From Sphingomonas sp. GC_Shp_5 (GTDB lineage Bacteria; Pseudomonadota; Alphaproteobacteria; Sphingomonadales; Sphingomonadaceae), in the NCBI RefSeq assembly GCF_026540855.1, contig NZ_JALNUP010000006.1, positions 1 to 64,000 on the forward strand: a stretch of DNA of 64,000 nucleotides, written 5' to 3'. The notes beneath the pieces are model-generated. The model had not been told where the DNA came from. It did not search any database and saw nothing but the letters and a program-made list of their open reading frames with translations. The translations under genes and the position numbers were made by a program. Within the stretch, counting starts at the first letter, position 1. The number at the start of each line of letters is the position of its first letter. Below, piece after piece: positions 56,648-64,000 of this stretch.

Positions 56648-56910
56648 GCGCCGTGATCCTCGGCCGCGAGCACTGGTATGCCGCCGTAGCCCGCCGCTGG
56701 AACCGCGCTTGGGGTGACCCCAGCGATACTCCGCCCGTCATCTACTTGCGTCAGGCGAATGGCGCAGCGACCTGGGTTGTGGTGGAGCCAACCTGCGGCA
56801 TCGATAGCGTGTACTTCCCGTCGCACAGTGCTGCGGCGGACCATGCCCACCACCTGCAAAAGCTGCACGGCTGGATCGTCATCAACGAGAAAGCCGGGGG
56901 AGCACTGTGA
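56644..56910 (+). CDS. small hypothetical element protein
   Basis: 88 residues with several Trp (HWYAAVARRWNRAWGD) and a strand-rich second half (PPVIYLRQANGAATWVVVEP; HAHHLQKLHGWIVINEK). Unknown. Its stop overlaps the primase start by 4 bases. Confidence 0.6.
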   Translation: MSAVILGREHWYAAVARRWNRAWGDPSDTPPVIYLRQANGAATWVVVEPTCGIDSVYFPSHSAAADHAHHLQKLHGWIVINEKAGGAL

Positions 56911-57893
56911 TGGCTCGCATGGAAAGCGCCGACCTGACGCGCATCGTCAGCGGCATCCGCGATCGCTTTCCCCTGTCGGGTGTAGCATCGAAAGCTGGCG
57001 TGAAGCTGCATCGTGCAGGCAACGAGCTGAAGGCGTGTTGCCCCTTCCATGCGGATCGCACGCCGTCGTTCACGATCTATGCCGACGACCGGCGAGCACA
57101 TTGCTTCGGCTGTGGCTGGTCGGGCGACGTGCTCGACTTCGTACAGCAAGCCTATGACGTGAAGCTGCCCGGCGCGATCGAGATGCTGGACGGCGGCGCA
57201 TTGCGGGAACTGGAACAGCAGCGGGCGCCCGCAAAGCCCAAGGCTGACATGCGGCCTGTGGCACAGCGCATCGTCAACGGGTCCGTCGCCATCGAAGGAA
57301 CGCCGGCCGAGGTGTACCTGCGGTCGCGCGGGATTACGATGGACTTGCCGCACACCCTGCGGTTCGCCCGGATTCCGCCGCCTCAGATTGACGGCAACGG
57401 CGTGCTGGCGGCGAACGGCCCCGGTCTGCTGCCCGCACTGATTGCGATCGTCGCGGACGCGGCAGGCGAGCTGCTCGGGCTGCAGCGCACGTATTTGACC
57501 AAGGACGGGCGCAAGGCCGCCACCAAGCCGACCGACACCGACCGCAAGCCGAAGGTGAAATACAGCCTCGGCAACGTAATCGGGGGCTCGGTTCAGCTCG
57601 GCCCGGCGGCGGCGAGCATGCTGGTGACCGAAGGACTCGAGGATGGACTCACCTTGGCACAGGCGCTTGGGCGGTCGGTCTGGGTGGCGGCGGGCACGTC
57701 GATGCTGCCGGCGATGTCGTTCCCGGCGTCGGTGCGTGCGATCGTCATCGGCGCCGATGGTGATGCGCCCGGCGAGGTGGCGGCGCAAAAAGCGGCAGAG
57801 GCGTTCACCGCCACAGGCCGCGCGGTTCGCATCATGCGGCCGACGCCGCCGTTCAAGGACTTCAACGCCGAGCTGATGGGGAAGCGGCCTTGA
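56907..57893 (+). CDS. CHC2 zinc-finger / Toprim DNA primase
   Basis: A 328-residue primase-like protein. The zinc finger is ACCPFHADRTPSF...AHCFGCGWSG (Cys45, His48, Cys66, Cys69). The Toprim domain has VTEGLEDGLT (catalytic Glu) and AIVIGADGD (DxD), ending FKDFNAELMG. It has no helicase domain, so it pairs with the downstream DUF3987 protein to form a replication module. ATG at 56907 or 56910. Its stop overlaps the next TTG start (TTGA). Confidence 0.9.
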   Translation: MMARMESADLTRIVSGIRDRFPLSGVASKAGVKLHRAGNELKACCPFHADRTPSFTIYADDRRAHCFGCGWSGDVLDFVQQAYDVKLPGAIEMLDGGALRELEQQRAPAKPKADMRPVAQRIVNGSVAIEGTPAEVYLRSRGITMDLPHTLRFARIPPPQIDGNGVLAANGPGLLPALIAIVADAAGELLGLQRTYLTKDGRKAATKPTDTDRKPKVKYSLGNVIGGSVQLGPAAASMLVTEGLEDGLTLAQALGRSVWVAAGTSMLPAMSFPASVRAIVIGADGDAPGEVAAQKAAEAFTATGRAVRIMRPTPPFKDFNAELMGKRP

Positions 57894-59452
57894 ACGCGGC
57901 AGCTTTCCAGGCGCACTATGATGGTGCTGAACCGTTCCGCCCGAGCAGCCCGCTGGTTGCTCCCCGGCGTGGCCCAAGCCCGTGGCCAGCGCCTGATAGG
58001 TCGATCCTCACCGGCGGGCGCACCACGCCTCCGGTGATGCCGACCGAGATCTTCGGTCCAATGTGGCCGCTGATCCGCGACCTTGCGGCGGGCGCAGGTG
58101 CGCCGGTCGACTATGTGGCGGTGGGCGTTCTCGGCGTCGTTGCCTCGCTGGTCGGCGCCAAGCGGCGGGTGCAGCCCTATCCCACCACCCCGCAGTGGCA
58201 GGAGCCGTGCGTGCTCTGGGTGGCGCCGGTCGGTGATCCGTCGTCGAACAAGTCACCTGCGATCGACGCCGCTACCAGCCCGCTGCGCGGCATGGAAACC
58301 GAGCTTGCCGAGCAGCATAAGAACCGGCTGATCGGGTGGCAGACCGAGAACGAGCGCGCCAAGGCGGAGCGTGCCGAGTGGCAGGCACAGGTGAAGGCGG
58401 CGACCAAGGACGGGGTGGCAACACCGTCGATGCCCACCGCCGCGGTCGAGCCCGACGAGCCACAGCGTCCGCGCCTAGTAGTGCAGGACGCCACTCCCGA
58501 AGCACTGGGCGAGATCCTGGCGGGCAACCCGAACGGAACGCTTCACCTGCGCGACGAGCTTGCCGCTTGGTTGATGAGCTTCGACCGGTATTCGCCTGGC
58601 GGTCGCGAGTTCTGGCTTGAGGCTTACGGCGGCCGGACGCACGTGATCGACCGCAAGAGCAACAAGGCGGGCCCGCTGTTCGTGCCCTTCAACGGCGTCA
58701 CCGTCCTTGGCGGCATCCAGCCGGAGAAGCTGCGCGAGTGCCTGCTCAAGACGGCGGATGACGGCCTGGTTCCCCGCTTCCTGTGGGTATGGCCCGATCC
58801 GATCCTCTACCAGCGTCCCCGGCACATCGCCGACACCGCGCAGTTAGAGCGCATGTACCGGCGGCTGCAGCAGCTCGACGCCGGGCGGCTTGATGATGGC
58901 CGGATCGATCCGCGGATCCTGCTCCTAGCGGACGATGCCGCGGACGTGTTCGAAGCATGGGTCCGCGACAACGATGCCGCGGTTCGTGAGGCGTCGGCGC
59001 TCTATAAGGGCTTCGTCGGCAAGTTGCGAGGCATGGTGCTTCGGTTATGCCTCGTCGTCGAGCTGATGAACTGGGCGGCGAACGGCGATCGCGAGCCGAC
59101 CACGATCAGCCTCGGCACCCTCGTCGCCGTGCTCGGGTTCGTGGATGACTATGCGAAGCCGTCTGCGCTGCGAGTGTTCGGCGATGCCGCCCTTCCCGAG
59201 GAGGAGCGCAATGCAGCTGCACTCGCGCGGCATGTCCTCAAGACCGAGGCGCAGCGGATTAACGCCCGCGAGATCCAGCGCAACAGCGGCATCGCCACCT
59301 TGAAGGCGGCCGCGGACGTTGAAGCCGCGACTGAGCTGCTGATCGAGGCGGGCTGGTTGCGGTCGGCGCCAGGACGGGATGGTGACACGCCCGGCAAGGC
59401 CCGCAAGGACTTCCTGGTCAACCCGGCGGTGCATGAGGTGGCCAATGGGTAG
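57890..59452 (+). CDS. DUF3987 protein (helicase-like partner of the primase)
   Basis: A 520-residue protein with the DUF3987 layout: MWPLIRDLAAGAGAPVDYVA, then a P-loop-like region LWVAPVGDPSSNKSPAIDAA, a conserved acidic block (LHLRDELAAWLMSFDRYSPG) and PFNGVTVLGGIQPEKLRECL. A lysine follows PSSN where Walker A would have GKS/T, so the ATP site is a variant. It starts with TTG overlapping the primase stop, so the two are coupled. In phages and islands DUF3987 follows a primase and likely serves in replication initiation. Confidence 0.87.
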   Translation: MNAAAFQAHYDGAEPFRPSSPLVAPRRGPSPWPAPDRSILTGGRTTPPVMPTEIFGPMWPLIRDLAAGAGAPVDYVAVGVLGVVASLVGAKRRVQPYPTTPQWQEPCVLWVAPVGDPSSNKSPAIDAATSPLRGMETELAEQHKNRLIGWQTENERAKAERAEWQAQVKAATKDGVATPSMPTAAVEPDEPQRPRLVVQDATPEALGEILAGNPNGTLHLRDELAAWLMSFDRYSPGGREFWLEAYGGRTHVIDRKSNKAGPLFVPFNGVTVLGGIQPEKLRECLLKTADDGLVPRFLWVWPDPILYQRPRHIADTAQLERMYRRLQQLDAGRLDDGRIDPRILLLADDAADVFEAWVRDNDAAVREASALYKGFVGKLRGMVLRLCLVVELMNWAANGDREPTTISLGTLVAVLGFVDDYAKPSALRVFGDAALPEEERNAAALARHVLKTEAQRINAREIQRNSGIATLKAAADVEAATELLIEAGWLRSAPGRDGDTPGKARKDFLVNPAVHEVANG

Positions 59453-59894
59453 CTGGCGCGACGTGGCGGCAGCTGTTGCCCAGCGGCAGCCGCTCGCTGC
59501 GGTGGCTGTCGATGACTTCGGCTTGCCTGGTACTTTAGCCGCCTCGCTACGGCACCTAGAAGGACTGCCGCCGCCGCGGAAGCTGGAGCAGCCGTCCGGC
59601 TGGGCAGGCGTGGTAGCCGATGCTCTAACCCTCGCCCGAGACGGTTGGGCTGCCAAGGCGCTGGCGCTCGGCTGGACGGCCGGTGACCTGTTCGGGATCG
59701 GCCGGCGCGATGATTGGGACTTCCAGGGGCTCGCTGTCTGGCTGGATGGCCGGCGGATCCTCATGCTCGACGAGAAGCACGCCATCGTCGCCGGCAACCC
59801 CGCTGACTACCGATCGGCCTTCATCCGTGGCGGCATGCGGCACGGGACGCACCCGACCGTCACACCCGTGATGCTGTGGGAGTTCGGCCGGTGA
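59445..59894 (+). CDS. hypothetical element protein
   Basis: 149 residues. WRDVAAAVAQRQPLAAVAVD begins it; the second half (TAGDLFGIGRRDDWDFQGLA; LDGRRILMLDEKHAIVAGNP) is conserved-looking, ending PVMLWEFGR. Overlaps the DUF3987 stop by 8 bases; its stop overlaps a GTG (GTGA) of the following small frame. Often this kind of gene follows DUF3987 in sphingomonad prophages; function unknown. Confidence 0.6.
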   Translation: MGSWRDVAAAVAQRQPLAAVAVDDFGLPGTLAASLRHLEGLPPPRKLEQPSGWAGVVADALTLARDGWAAKALALGWTAGDLFGIGRRDDWDFQGLAVWLDGRRILMLDEKHAIVAGNPADYRSAFIRGGMRHGTHPTVTPVMLWEFGR

Positions 59895-60133
59895 GTGCGG
59901 GGCTATTGTCACTATTGTCGCTATTGTCACGGGCTCCCGCGTTCACTCTGACGCCCTCAGCCCTCGCGCGGCGTAGGCTAAAAAAGTCATCTATCTATCT
60001 ATTTCGGAAAAGAATTCCGGCGAGGGCTGCCGTGGGCGCGAGACCCTCTGACAATAGTGACAATAGCGACAATAGGTCGGGGGCAGATGCCCCCATCGAA
60101 CCGAACCGCGGCAATAATGGAGGCGCACAGTGA
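59891..60133 (+). CDS. possible 80-residue protein encoded over the iteron palindrome
   Basis: Starts at GTG in a GTGA overlap with the previous stop and ends with a TGA overlapping the next GTG, the same coupling used across this operon. The iterons encode LLSLLSLLS near the start and SDNSDNSDN near the end. The rest is low-complexity and basic. It could be a real gene or a by-product of DNA-level repeats in a coupled frame. Confidence 0.35.
   Translation: MSAGLLSLLSLLSRAPAFTLTPSALARRRLKKSSIYLFRKRIPARAAVGARPSDNSDNSDNRSGADAPIEPNRGNNGGAQ
59903..60075. repeat. nested palindrome with 9-bp iterons, candidate origin
   Basis: Three tandem iterons CTATTGTC(A/G) at 59903-59929 face three inverted ones (TGACAATAG x2, CGACAATAG) at 60049-60075. 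Inside them AGCCCTCGC (59959-59967) faces GCGAGGGCT (60020-60028). The centre (59976-60017) is AT-rich (CTAAAAAAGTCA, CTATCTATCTATTT). Iterons plus an AT-rich core beside a primase gene are typical of a replication origin. Confidence 0.6.
60079..60094. repeat. short hairpin after the iterons
   Basis: GGGGGCA and TGCCCCC pair around a 2-base loop, only 4 bases after the last iteron. Possibly part of the same origin or a transcript end. Confidence 0.4.
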
Positions 60134-60954
60134 CCGTCAAAGAGATCGCCACGGCAGGCGTTAAAGACACGCGCCCGGAGCCGTTCGACAAGGAGAAGCT
60201 CCGCATGGCGGAGGCTCGCGAGCGCTGGGTCGACCGCACGCCTCCGGTGCAGGTGGCTTTTCCTGAGGACGGCACCCGCACGATCCGTGCGCCCCACAAC
60301 GACGACAGTGGGCACACCATGCGCCTGGGCGACACGTTCGGCACGCGCTCGCAGGAGTTTCTCGCGATCCAGCTGACCGAACTCAGCGCGGCCGTCCGAA
60401 CGAGGGGGCACAGGGACGCTACCGCTCAGCAGCTGAATGCTGGCATCGCATTCGTTGCGGCAGTGGCACCGCAAGACGAGCTGGAGGCTGCCCTGGCCGT
60501 GCAGATGGCGGGATGCCATTTCCTGGCTACCGACCTCATCGGCCGGGCTGTCGGCGCCGATAATCTGGCGCACGCGCAGGCGTTCGGAAACCTGGCCGTG
60601 AAGATGCAGCGCACGTTTACTGCCCAGATCGAGGCGCTGGGGAGGATGCGCGGCAAGGGCCAGCAGACCATCCGCGTGGAGCATGTGACCGTCGAGGCGG
60701 GCGCCCAGGCCATTGTCGGCGACGTCCACCACCACGGCTCCGGGAGGGGCGGGTACCACCAGCAAAGCAAGGGACAACCTCATGCAACCAGTGAACCTAC
60801 GGAACGCGCCGCGCTGCTTAGCCCGGACCCGCTCGGCAACGGCGTGCCAGTCCCCGGCGATGCCGAACGGCCGGTGTCGGCTCCACGGGGGCCTAAGCCC
60901 AGGCGCTCCGCTCGGAAACAAGAACGCGTTCAAGCACGGCCTGTACAGCCGTGA
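60130..60954 (+). CDS. hypothetical phage/element protein
   Basis: A 274-residue protein starting with GTG. Conserved-looking segments: RLGDTFGTRSQEFLAIQLTE, AVQMAGCHFLATDLIGRAVG, HAQAFGNLAVKMQRTFTAQI, EALGRMRGKGQQTIRVEHVT and AGAQAIVGDVHHHGSG. This pattern is common in sphingomonad prophages, with no known function. The last 57 codons overlap the next gene in another frame. Confidence 0.7.
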   Translation: MTVKEIATAGVKDTRPEPFDKEKLRMAEARERWVDRTPPVQVAFPEDGTRTIRAPHNDDSGHTMRLGDTFGTRSQEFLAIQLTELSAAVRTRGHRDATAQQLNAGIAFVAAVAPQDELEAALAVQMAGCHFLATDLIGRAVGADNLAHAQAFGNLAVKMQRTFTAQIEALGRMRGKGQQTIRVEHVTVEAGAQAIVGDVHHHGSGRGGYHQQSKGQPHATSEPTERAALLSPDPLGNGVPVPGDAERPVSAPRGPKPRRSARKQERVQARPVQP

Positions 60955-61033
60955 CTACCTGGCCGCCCGGCGAGCGTCGGCAGCCATCCGGCGCGAGTGG
61001 CGTGATCTCGCGGATGAGATCCGCACCGATTAA
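60782..61033 (+). CDS. HGG-motif small basic protein
   Basis: 83 residues. A Cys-rich N-terminal half (CLARTRSATACQSPAMPNGR then CRLHGG) is followed by LGNKNAFKHGLYSRDYLAAR. The C..C..C..HGG pattern may bind zinc; the family is widespread in phages and islands near terminase genes. It overlaps the upstream gene by 173 bases in a different frame. Confidence 0.7.
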   Translation: MQPVNLRNAPRCLARTRSATACQSPAMPNGRCRLHGGLSPGAPLGNKNAFKHGLYSRDYLAARRASAAIRREWRDLADEIRTD

Positions 61034-61127
61034 TTGCGGGTCACTACGCGAGGAGAAAACGGGAGCAGTACGCGCGCCCAGGCGCGGGCGCATTGGTGGG
61101 GTTCCGAACCCCATGAAGGGTTGAGGA

Positions 61128-61481
61128 ATGTTGACTTACGACCCTGATGTGGCGGCTCGGCTGCGTCGTCTTTGGCGCGCCTATCATGAGCAATGCTCGT
61201 GCATTTCGCTGGCCTATGATGCGGCCGTTGCGGCGTTCATCGCCAGTCGCGGTGGCACAGCCAACCCCCGCCCGCCCCGCTATCCTGCCTTCCCCGACGA
61301 ACTCCGCGGCCTGGCCTGTGGCGCCCGCACGCGCCGCGGTGAGCCCTGCAAGCGCACCGACCTGATGATCAGCGGGCGGTGCAAGTTCCATGGCGGCATG
61401 AGTAAGGGTCCGACCAGTAGGAGCGGAAAAGCGACCGCGATGGAGAACCTGGAGAAACGGCGGCAAAGAGCGGACTGTTAG
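61128..61481 (+). CDS. HGG-motif protein, second copy
   Basis: 117 residues with the same cysteine and HGG module near the C-terminus (LACGARTRRGEPCKRTDLMI; CKFHGGMSKGPTSRSGKATA) but an extra helical N-terminus (VAARLRRLWRAYHEQCSCIS). A small GGGGTT-ccg-AACCCC hairpin (61098-61112) precedes it. Not a recent duplicate of the preceding gene, as outside the motif they differ. Confidence 0.7.
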   Translation: MLTYDPDVAARLRRLWRAYHEQCSCISLAYDAAVAAFIASRGGTANPRPPRYPAFPDELRGLACGARTRRGEPCKRTDLMISGRCKFHGGMSKGPTSRSGKATAMENLEKRRQRADC

Positions 61482-61537
61482 GGGCCTCGAGGGCGATCTG
61501 GCAGCGATGCCACCTTCGCGGTAGCCTCCTCCGCCTC

Positions 61538-62758
61538 ATGCCTGATAACAAGAATCAGCACTACGTACCGAGATGCCACCTCAAGCCGTTTTCGCTGGGA
61601 CGAGACGGGTTGGCCATCAACATGTTCAACCACCCGCGAGACATTGTGCGCGGTAACGTCGCCATCGCCGGCCAGTGCGCTAAATCCTACTTCTATGGCG
61701 AGGATCTAGTTATCGAGCGCGCCCTGCAGAAGCTCGAGGGGCGGTACGCGGCGCTGATTCGTCATGCAGAAGAGGACGGCCTGATGTCCCCCGACGATCT
61801 GGCGTTCCTACGCGACTTCGTGCTGCTTCAGTGGTGTCGGACAGACGGCGCTCTTCGACGGCGGCGTGAAGTGATGCAGGCTATGGACGATCTTGCTCAC
61901 CGAGGGCTCGAGCACCTCCGCCGCGATCATTCGGATATGTCGCAGTCTGCGCTAGTCGCTGGTTCGCTGCGAATATGGACAAGCGCCGGCAAAGATGTGG
62001 AGGATCTGCGCGTGTTAATCCTGCGGAACCGTAGCAGGGTAGACTTCGTCACGTCCGACGATCCCGCCATCGCTACGAACAGGGTATTTCTGCAGCGAAT
62101 GCATGATCCTAATTTCGGCCTCGTCAACATCGGAGCGATGATGGCTATGCCGTTGGGGCCGCGTCATGCCGTTATCTGTTATGATCACGAAAGCTACGCA
62201 CCGGTTGGGCGGTCGGGATGCTATCTCGACGTCATACGCGATCAGGATGCGATCGCGCTGAATGAGCTTCAGCATCTTAACTCTATATCGAACATCTACT
62301 TCGCCGGACCGATCGCGAACGGTGAGCGGGTGCGCGCTGCCTTCGCGGCAGTTGCTCATCGCCGGCCAGCTGATCGGTTCAAGATGTGGCAGGGTGCGAG
62401 CGAGGGGATCGAGGGAGAGTACGAGTGCTTCAGGAGAGTCGGGGACAGTGAGATACTGGATCCCACGGTTACGCGAATACAATCGTTCTCCCCGATCTAT
62501 CCTAGTCCGCTGCACTGGATGTCCGTGCTGCCGATGCGGGCAAACCTGCAGGGTTGGGTAACCCCCGGTTCGGTTGGGGGACCTGTCCGGCTAAGTCGCG
62601 CGAAGGGGCGCCGGGGCATGCGAAGGGTGAAATTAGGCCACTATCCCATGCCGCATCGAGGAGGAGAGCTTCCCGATCGGATGTATCACCGTTTGTCGCC
62701 GGACGAGCTTCAAGAGGTTGCCGCAAGAACTAGACGGATCATTTTGCGGAAGGAATGA
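61538..62758 (+). CDS. DUF4238 domain protein
   Basis: A 406-residue protein with the DUF4238 N-terminal signature NQHYVPRCHLKPFSLG and an internal DFVTSDDPAIATN block. DUF4238 is a family of unknown role found in accessory regions; nuclease or defence roles have been suggested by context only. It has its own spacing, is not coupled to the HGG gene and has lower GC, so it reads as cargo. Confidence 0.8.
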   Translation: MPDNKNQHYVPRCHLKPFSLGRDGLAINMFNHPRDIVRGNVAIAGQCAKSYFYGEDLVIERALQKLEGRYAALIRHAEEDGLMSPDDLAFLRDFVLLQWCRTDGALRRRREVMQAMDDLAHRGLEHLRRDHSDMSQSALVAGSLRIWTSAGKDVEDLRVLILRNRSRVDFVTSDDPAIATNRVFLQRMHDPNFGLVNIGAMMAMPLGPRHAVICYDHESYAPVGRSGCYLDVIRDQDAIALNELQHLNSISNIYFAGPIANGERVRAAFAAVAHRRPADRFKMWQGASEGIEGEYECFRRVGDSEILDPTVTRIQSFSPIYPSPLHWMSVLPMRANLQGWVTPGSVGGPVRLSRAKGRRGMRRVKLGHYPMPHRGGELPDRMYHRLSPDELQEVAARTRRIILRKE

Positions 62759-62922
62759 TCCGACCAACTTTGTCAAAGCCAGGCTGGCTCGCTCACTTGG
62801 TGGGCACCCTCTTCTATCTGCGGTTGATCACCAACTTCGGCCGACGCTATGAGCATCCCCGCCGACCGTCACATGATCGGCAGCGCCTCGTCCTGGAATT
62901 TTGACGACCATGGCGAGGCGCT

Positions 62923-63660
62923 TCACTGTAGGACAGTCGCAGCCCGTTTGGTCTCGGCCTCCTGCCTTAGCCGCTCCAATTCCCTTCGGTTCATATCTGC
63001 CACATCTTGATTGCTGCTGGATCTCCGATGAACCCTCCCAGCAACACTGACTTTCCTCCTCGCCTTCTTCGATGCCAGCTTGGAAGGCCCTCTCTTCAAC
63101 GCTGGCGCTTCTGCCGTCGCAACAGGAGCTGGTGGTACAGTTGAGGGATTTGGCTTCATCAACGACGCGAAAATGTAGATGGCACCGACTGCCGTTCCCA
63201 GTTTCCAAATAGCGGAGGAGGTTGACTTTGCGTGGCCGCGGCGCGGTGCAACCTTCCGCCTTGGCTCGCTGTGAATGGTTGCGTCTTCTTCGACAGGCCG
63301 ACGCTCAGGCTTCGGCGGTGGCGGTGGCGGTGGCGGAGCTTCCGGTTTCGCTGCAGCTGCTTCTTCACGCTCGCGTTTGGCTTTCTCGGCGCGGGTTAGT
63401 TCCGCATCATGATCAGCTTTCCGCTCAGCGATTTTGAGGATGTCCCAAGCGGCGTTGATCCTGACCAGCCGCTCGGTTTGAGCACGTGTGGGCCGCTTGA
63501 GCGCGGCATAACGTTTCCGAAGATCATAGTAAGCGAGCTTTATCGCCTCCTTGTCGGCATCTCGACCTACGCCCAACGTCTGGTAAGCATCTTTTGCCAA
63601 GCAGCTCGCTTCTTCTGTATCTCTATATGCCACTAAGGACCGCAGACCCAGAACTGTCAA
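62923..63660 (-). CDS. J-domain-like membrane protein lacking the HPD motif
   Basis: A 245-residue protein. Residues 20-80 resemble a J domain (AKDAYQTLGVGRDADKEAIK; LVRINAAWDILKIAERKADH) but the HPD loop is replaced by YAALKRP, so it probably cannot stimulate Hsp70. A coiled, charged stretch and Pro run follow, then one membrane segment (IWKLGTAVGAIYIFASLM) and a basic tail. A TTG start at 63600 (MAKDAYQTLGV) is a plausible alternative. Opposite in orientation to the rest of the element. Confidence 0.65.
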   Translation of the reverse strand: MTVLGLRSLVAYRDTEEASCLAKDAYQTLGVGRDADKEAIKLAYYDLRKRYAALKRPTRAQTERLVRINAAWDILKIAERKADHDAELTRAEKAKREREEAAAAKPEAPPPPPPPPKPERRPVEEDATIHSEPRRKVAPRRGHAKSTSSAIWKLGTAVGAIYIFASLMKPNPSTVPPAPVATAEAPALKRGPSKLASKKARRKVSVAGRVHRRSSSNQDVADMNRRELERLRQEAETKRAATVLQ

Positions 63661-63853
63661 CCGTTGCTATCCTTGCGGAGTTACGATCACGGCTGTCCGC
63701 ATTTGCCCGTTAGCGCCGGAGCATTGTGCAAGTCGTTATAGCCTGCCGCTCCTCGCAAGCCAAAATGGCCACCTCCATCAGCCGTAATAGCTCCGCACTG
63801 GCGGCGGTAACCTGCTCCGACCTCACTGATTAAACCGGTGGTGAAGGAGCGTG

Positions 63854-64000
63854 ATGCTGCCTACAGATCTTCCAACCCGCCAGCGCAAGGGAACACCAGG
63901 CGCCCCATACCGTGCCAAGCCTGCTGACTTCCGCGAGCAGTTCGTCCGGCGCGGCTGGGATGTCGTCGATCACTATGCCACCGGCTGGAAGGTAGTTGAT
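63854..64000 (+). CDS. partial hypothetical element protein
   Basis: The first 49 codons of a gene cut by the window end. AAGGAG lies 4 bases before the ATG. Product begins MLPTDLPTRQRKGTPGAPYR and contains FREQFVRRGWDVVDHYATGW, which looks like the helix-turn-helix start of small prophage proteins. Rest unknown. Confidence 0.6.
   Translation, partial: MLPTDLPTRQRKGTPGAPYRAKPADFREQFVRRGWDVVDHYATGWKVVD

Larger units (their letters stand above)
53459..64000 (+). mobile_element. left part of an integrative element with int, excisionase and replication module
   Basis: From the candidate att site to the window end: P4-type integrase, AlpA-like excisionase, a chain of small coupled genes, CHC2/Toprim primase, DUF3987 protein, iteron-rich palindrome, HGG-motif proteins, DUF4238, J-like protein and another phage-type small gene. 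None of the REP-like repeats found along the chromosome occurs here. No capsid, terminase large subunit, portal, tail or conjugation gene is visible in this part. The right end lies outside the window. Confidence 0.8.

Overview
The window is GC-rich bacterial chromosome of alphaproteobacterial character, most likely a sphingomonad (Sphingomonas or a close relative). Pointers are the protein families (DUF2794, the HprK-related kinase A/PqqD system, a phoR-pstSCAB-phoU-phoB operon, ahpC-ahpF-oxyR), very high GC at third codon positions, and a dispersed family of short hairpin repeats between genes. The assignment is from recognition only; no search was run.

Layout. 1-640 has no convincing protein gene but holds a hairpin and a terminator that may end a small RNA on the minus strand. 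661-6983 carries a secreted cyclophilin, an HI0933-type flavoprotein, an HPP membrane protein, a DEAD-box RNA helicase, a YaiI-type protein and a hypothetical protein. 6984-8940 is an accessory patch with a DUF3800 protein, an orphan VapB-like antitoxin and a 44-residue basic protein. 9111-16034 holds lepA, the pyridine-nucleotide salvage pair (NadR-like kinase and PnuC), tRNA-Pro(CGG), several small hypotheticals, an isochorismatase-fold hydrolase, dinB and a ROK fructokinase. 16145-20432 has glmU-glmS (UDP-GlcNAc synthesis), gph and a VanZ-like protein.

20407-22988 is a tightly coupled four-gene minus-strand cluster: a Tat/Sec-type secreted protein, a PqqD-like peptide-binding protein, an HprK-related kinase and a nucleotidyltransferase. 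It looks like an uncharacterised peptide-modification system and is the best candidate for new biology on the chromosome. 23121-30272 is the complete Pho operon (sensor, phosphate ABC transporter, PhoU, regulator) with a candidate Pho box inside the end of phoR. Then come a secreted small protein, an SDR dehydrogenase whose ribosome site lies in a terminator-like hairpin, a multi-pass membrane protein, DUF2794-cysE, a TauE/SafE permease, ahpC-ahpF-oxyR, a fasciclin lipoprotein, moaE-moaD-pgsA, an MFS transporter, a GreA/B-like factor, a two-component system, an EF-hand lipoprotein, a GT4 glycosyltransferase with an LpxH-like phosphoesterase, a large MscS channel and an amidohydrolase.

From about 53.46 kb to the window end lies the left part of an integrative element. 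A 15-bp piece identical to the 3' end expected of a tRNA-Ala or tmRNA sits between the last chromosomal gene and a P4-type integrase. The integrase is followed by an AlpA-like excisionase and a chain of small genes joined by mostly 4-bp overlaps, running into a CHC2/Toprim primase, a DUF3987 protein and a nested palindrome of 9-bp iterons that looks like an origin. HGG-motif proteins, a DUF4238 protein and a degenerate J-domain protein follow. No capsid, tail or conjugation gene is visible before the window ends, so a phage satellite, a prophage or a replicating island all remain possible. There is no rRNA operon, CRISPR array or complete insertion sequence.
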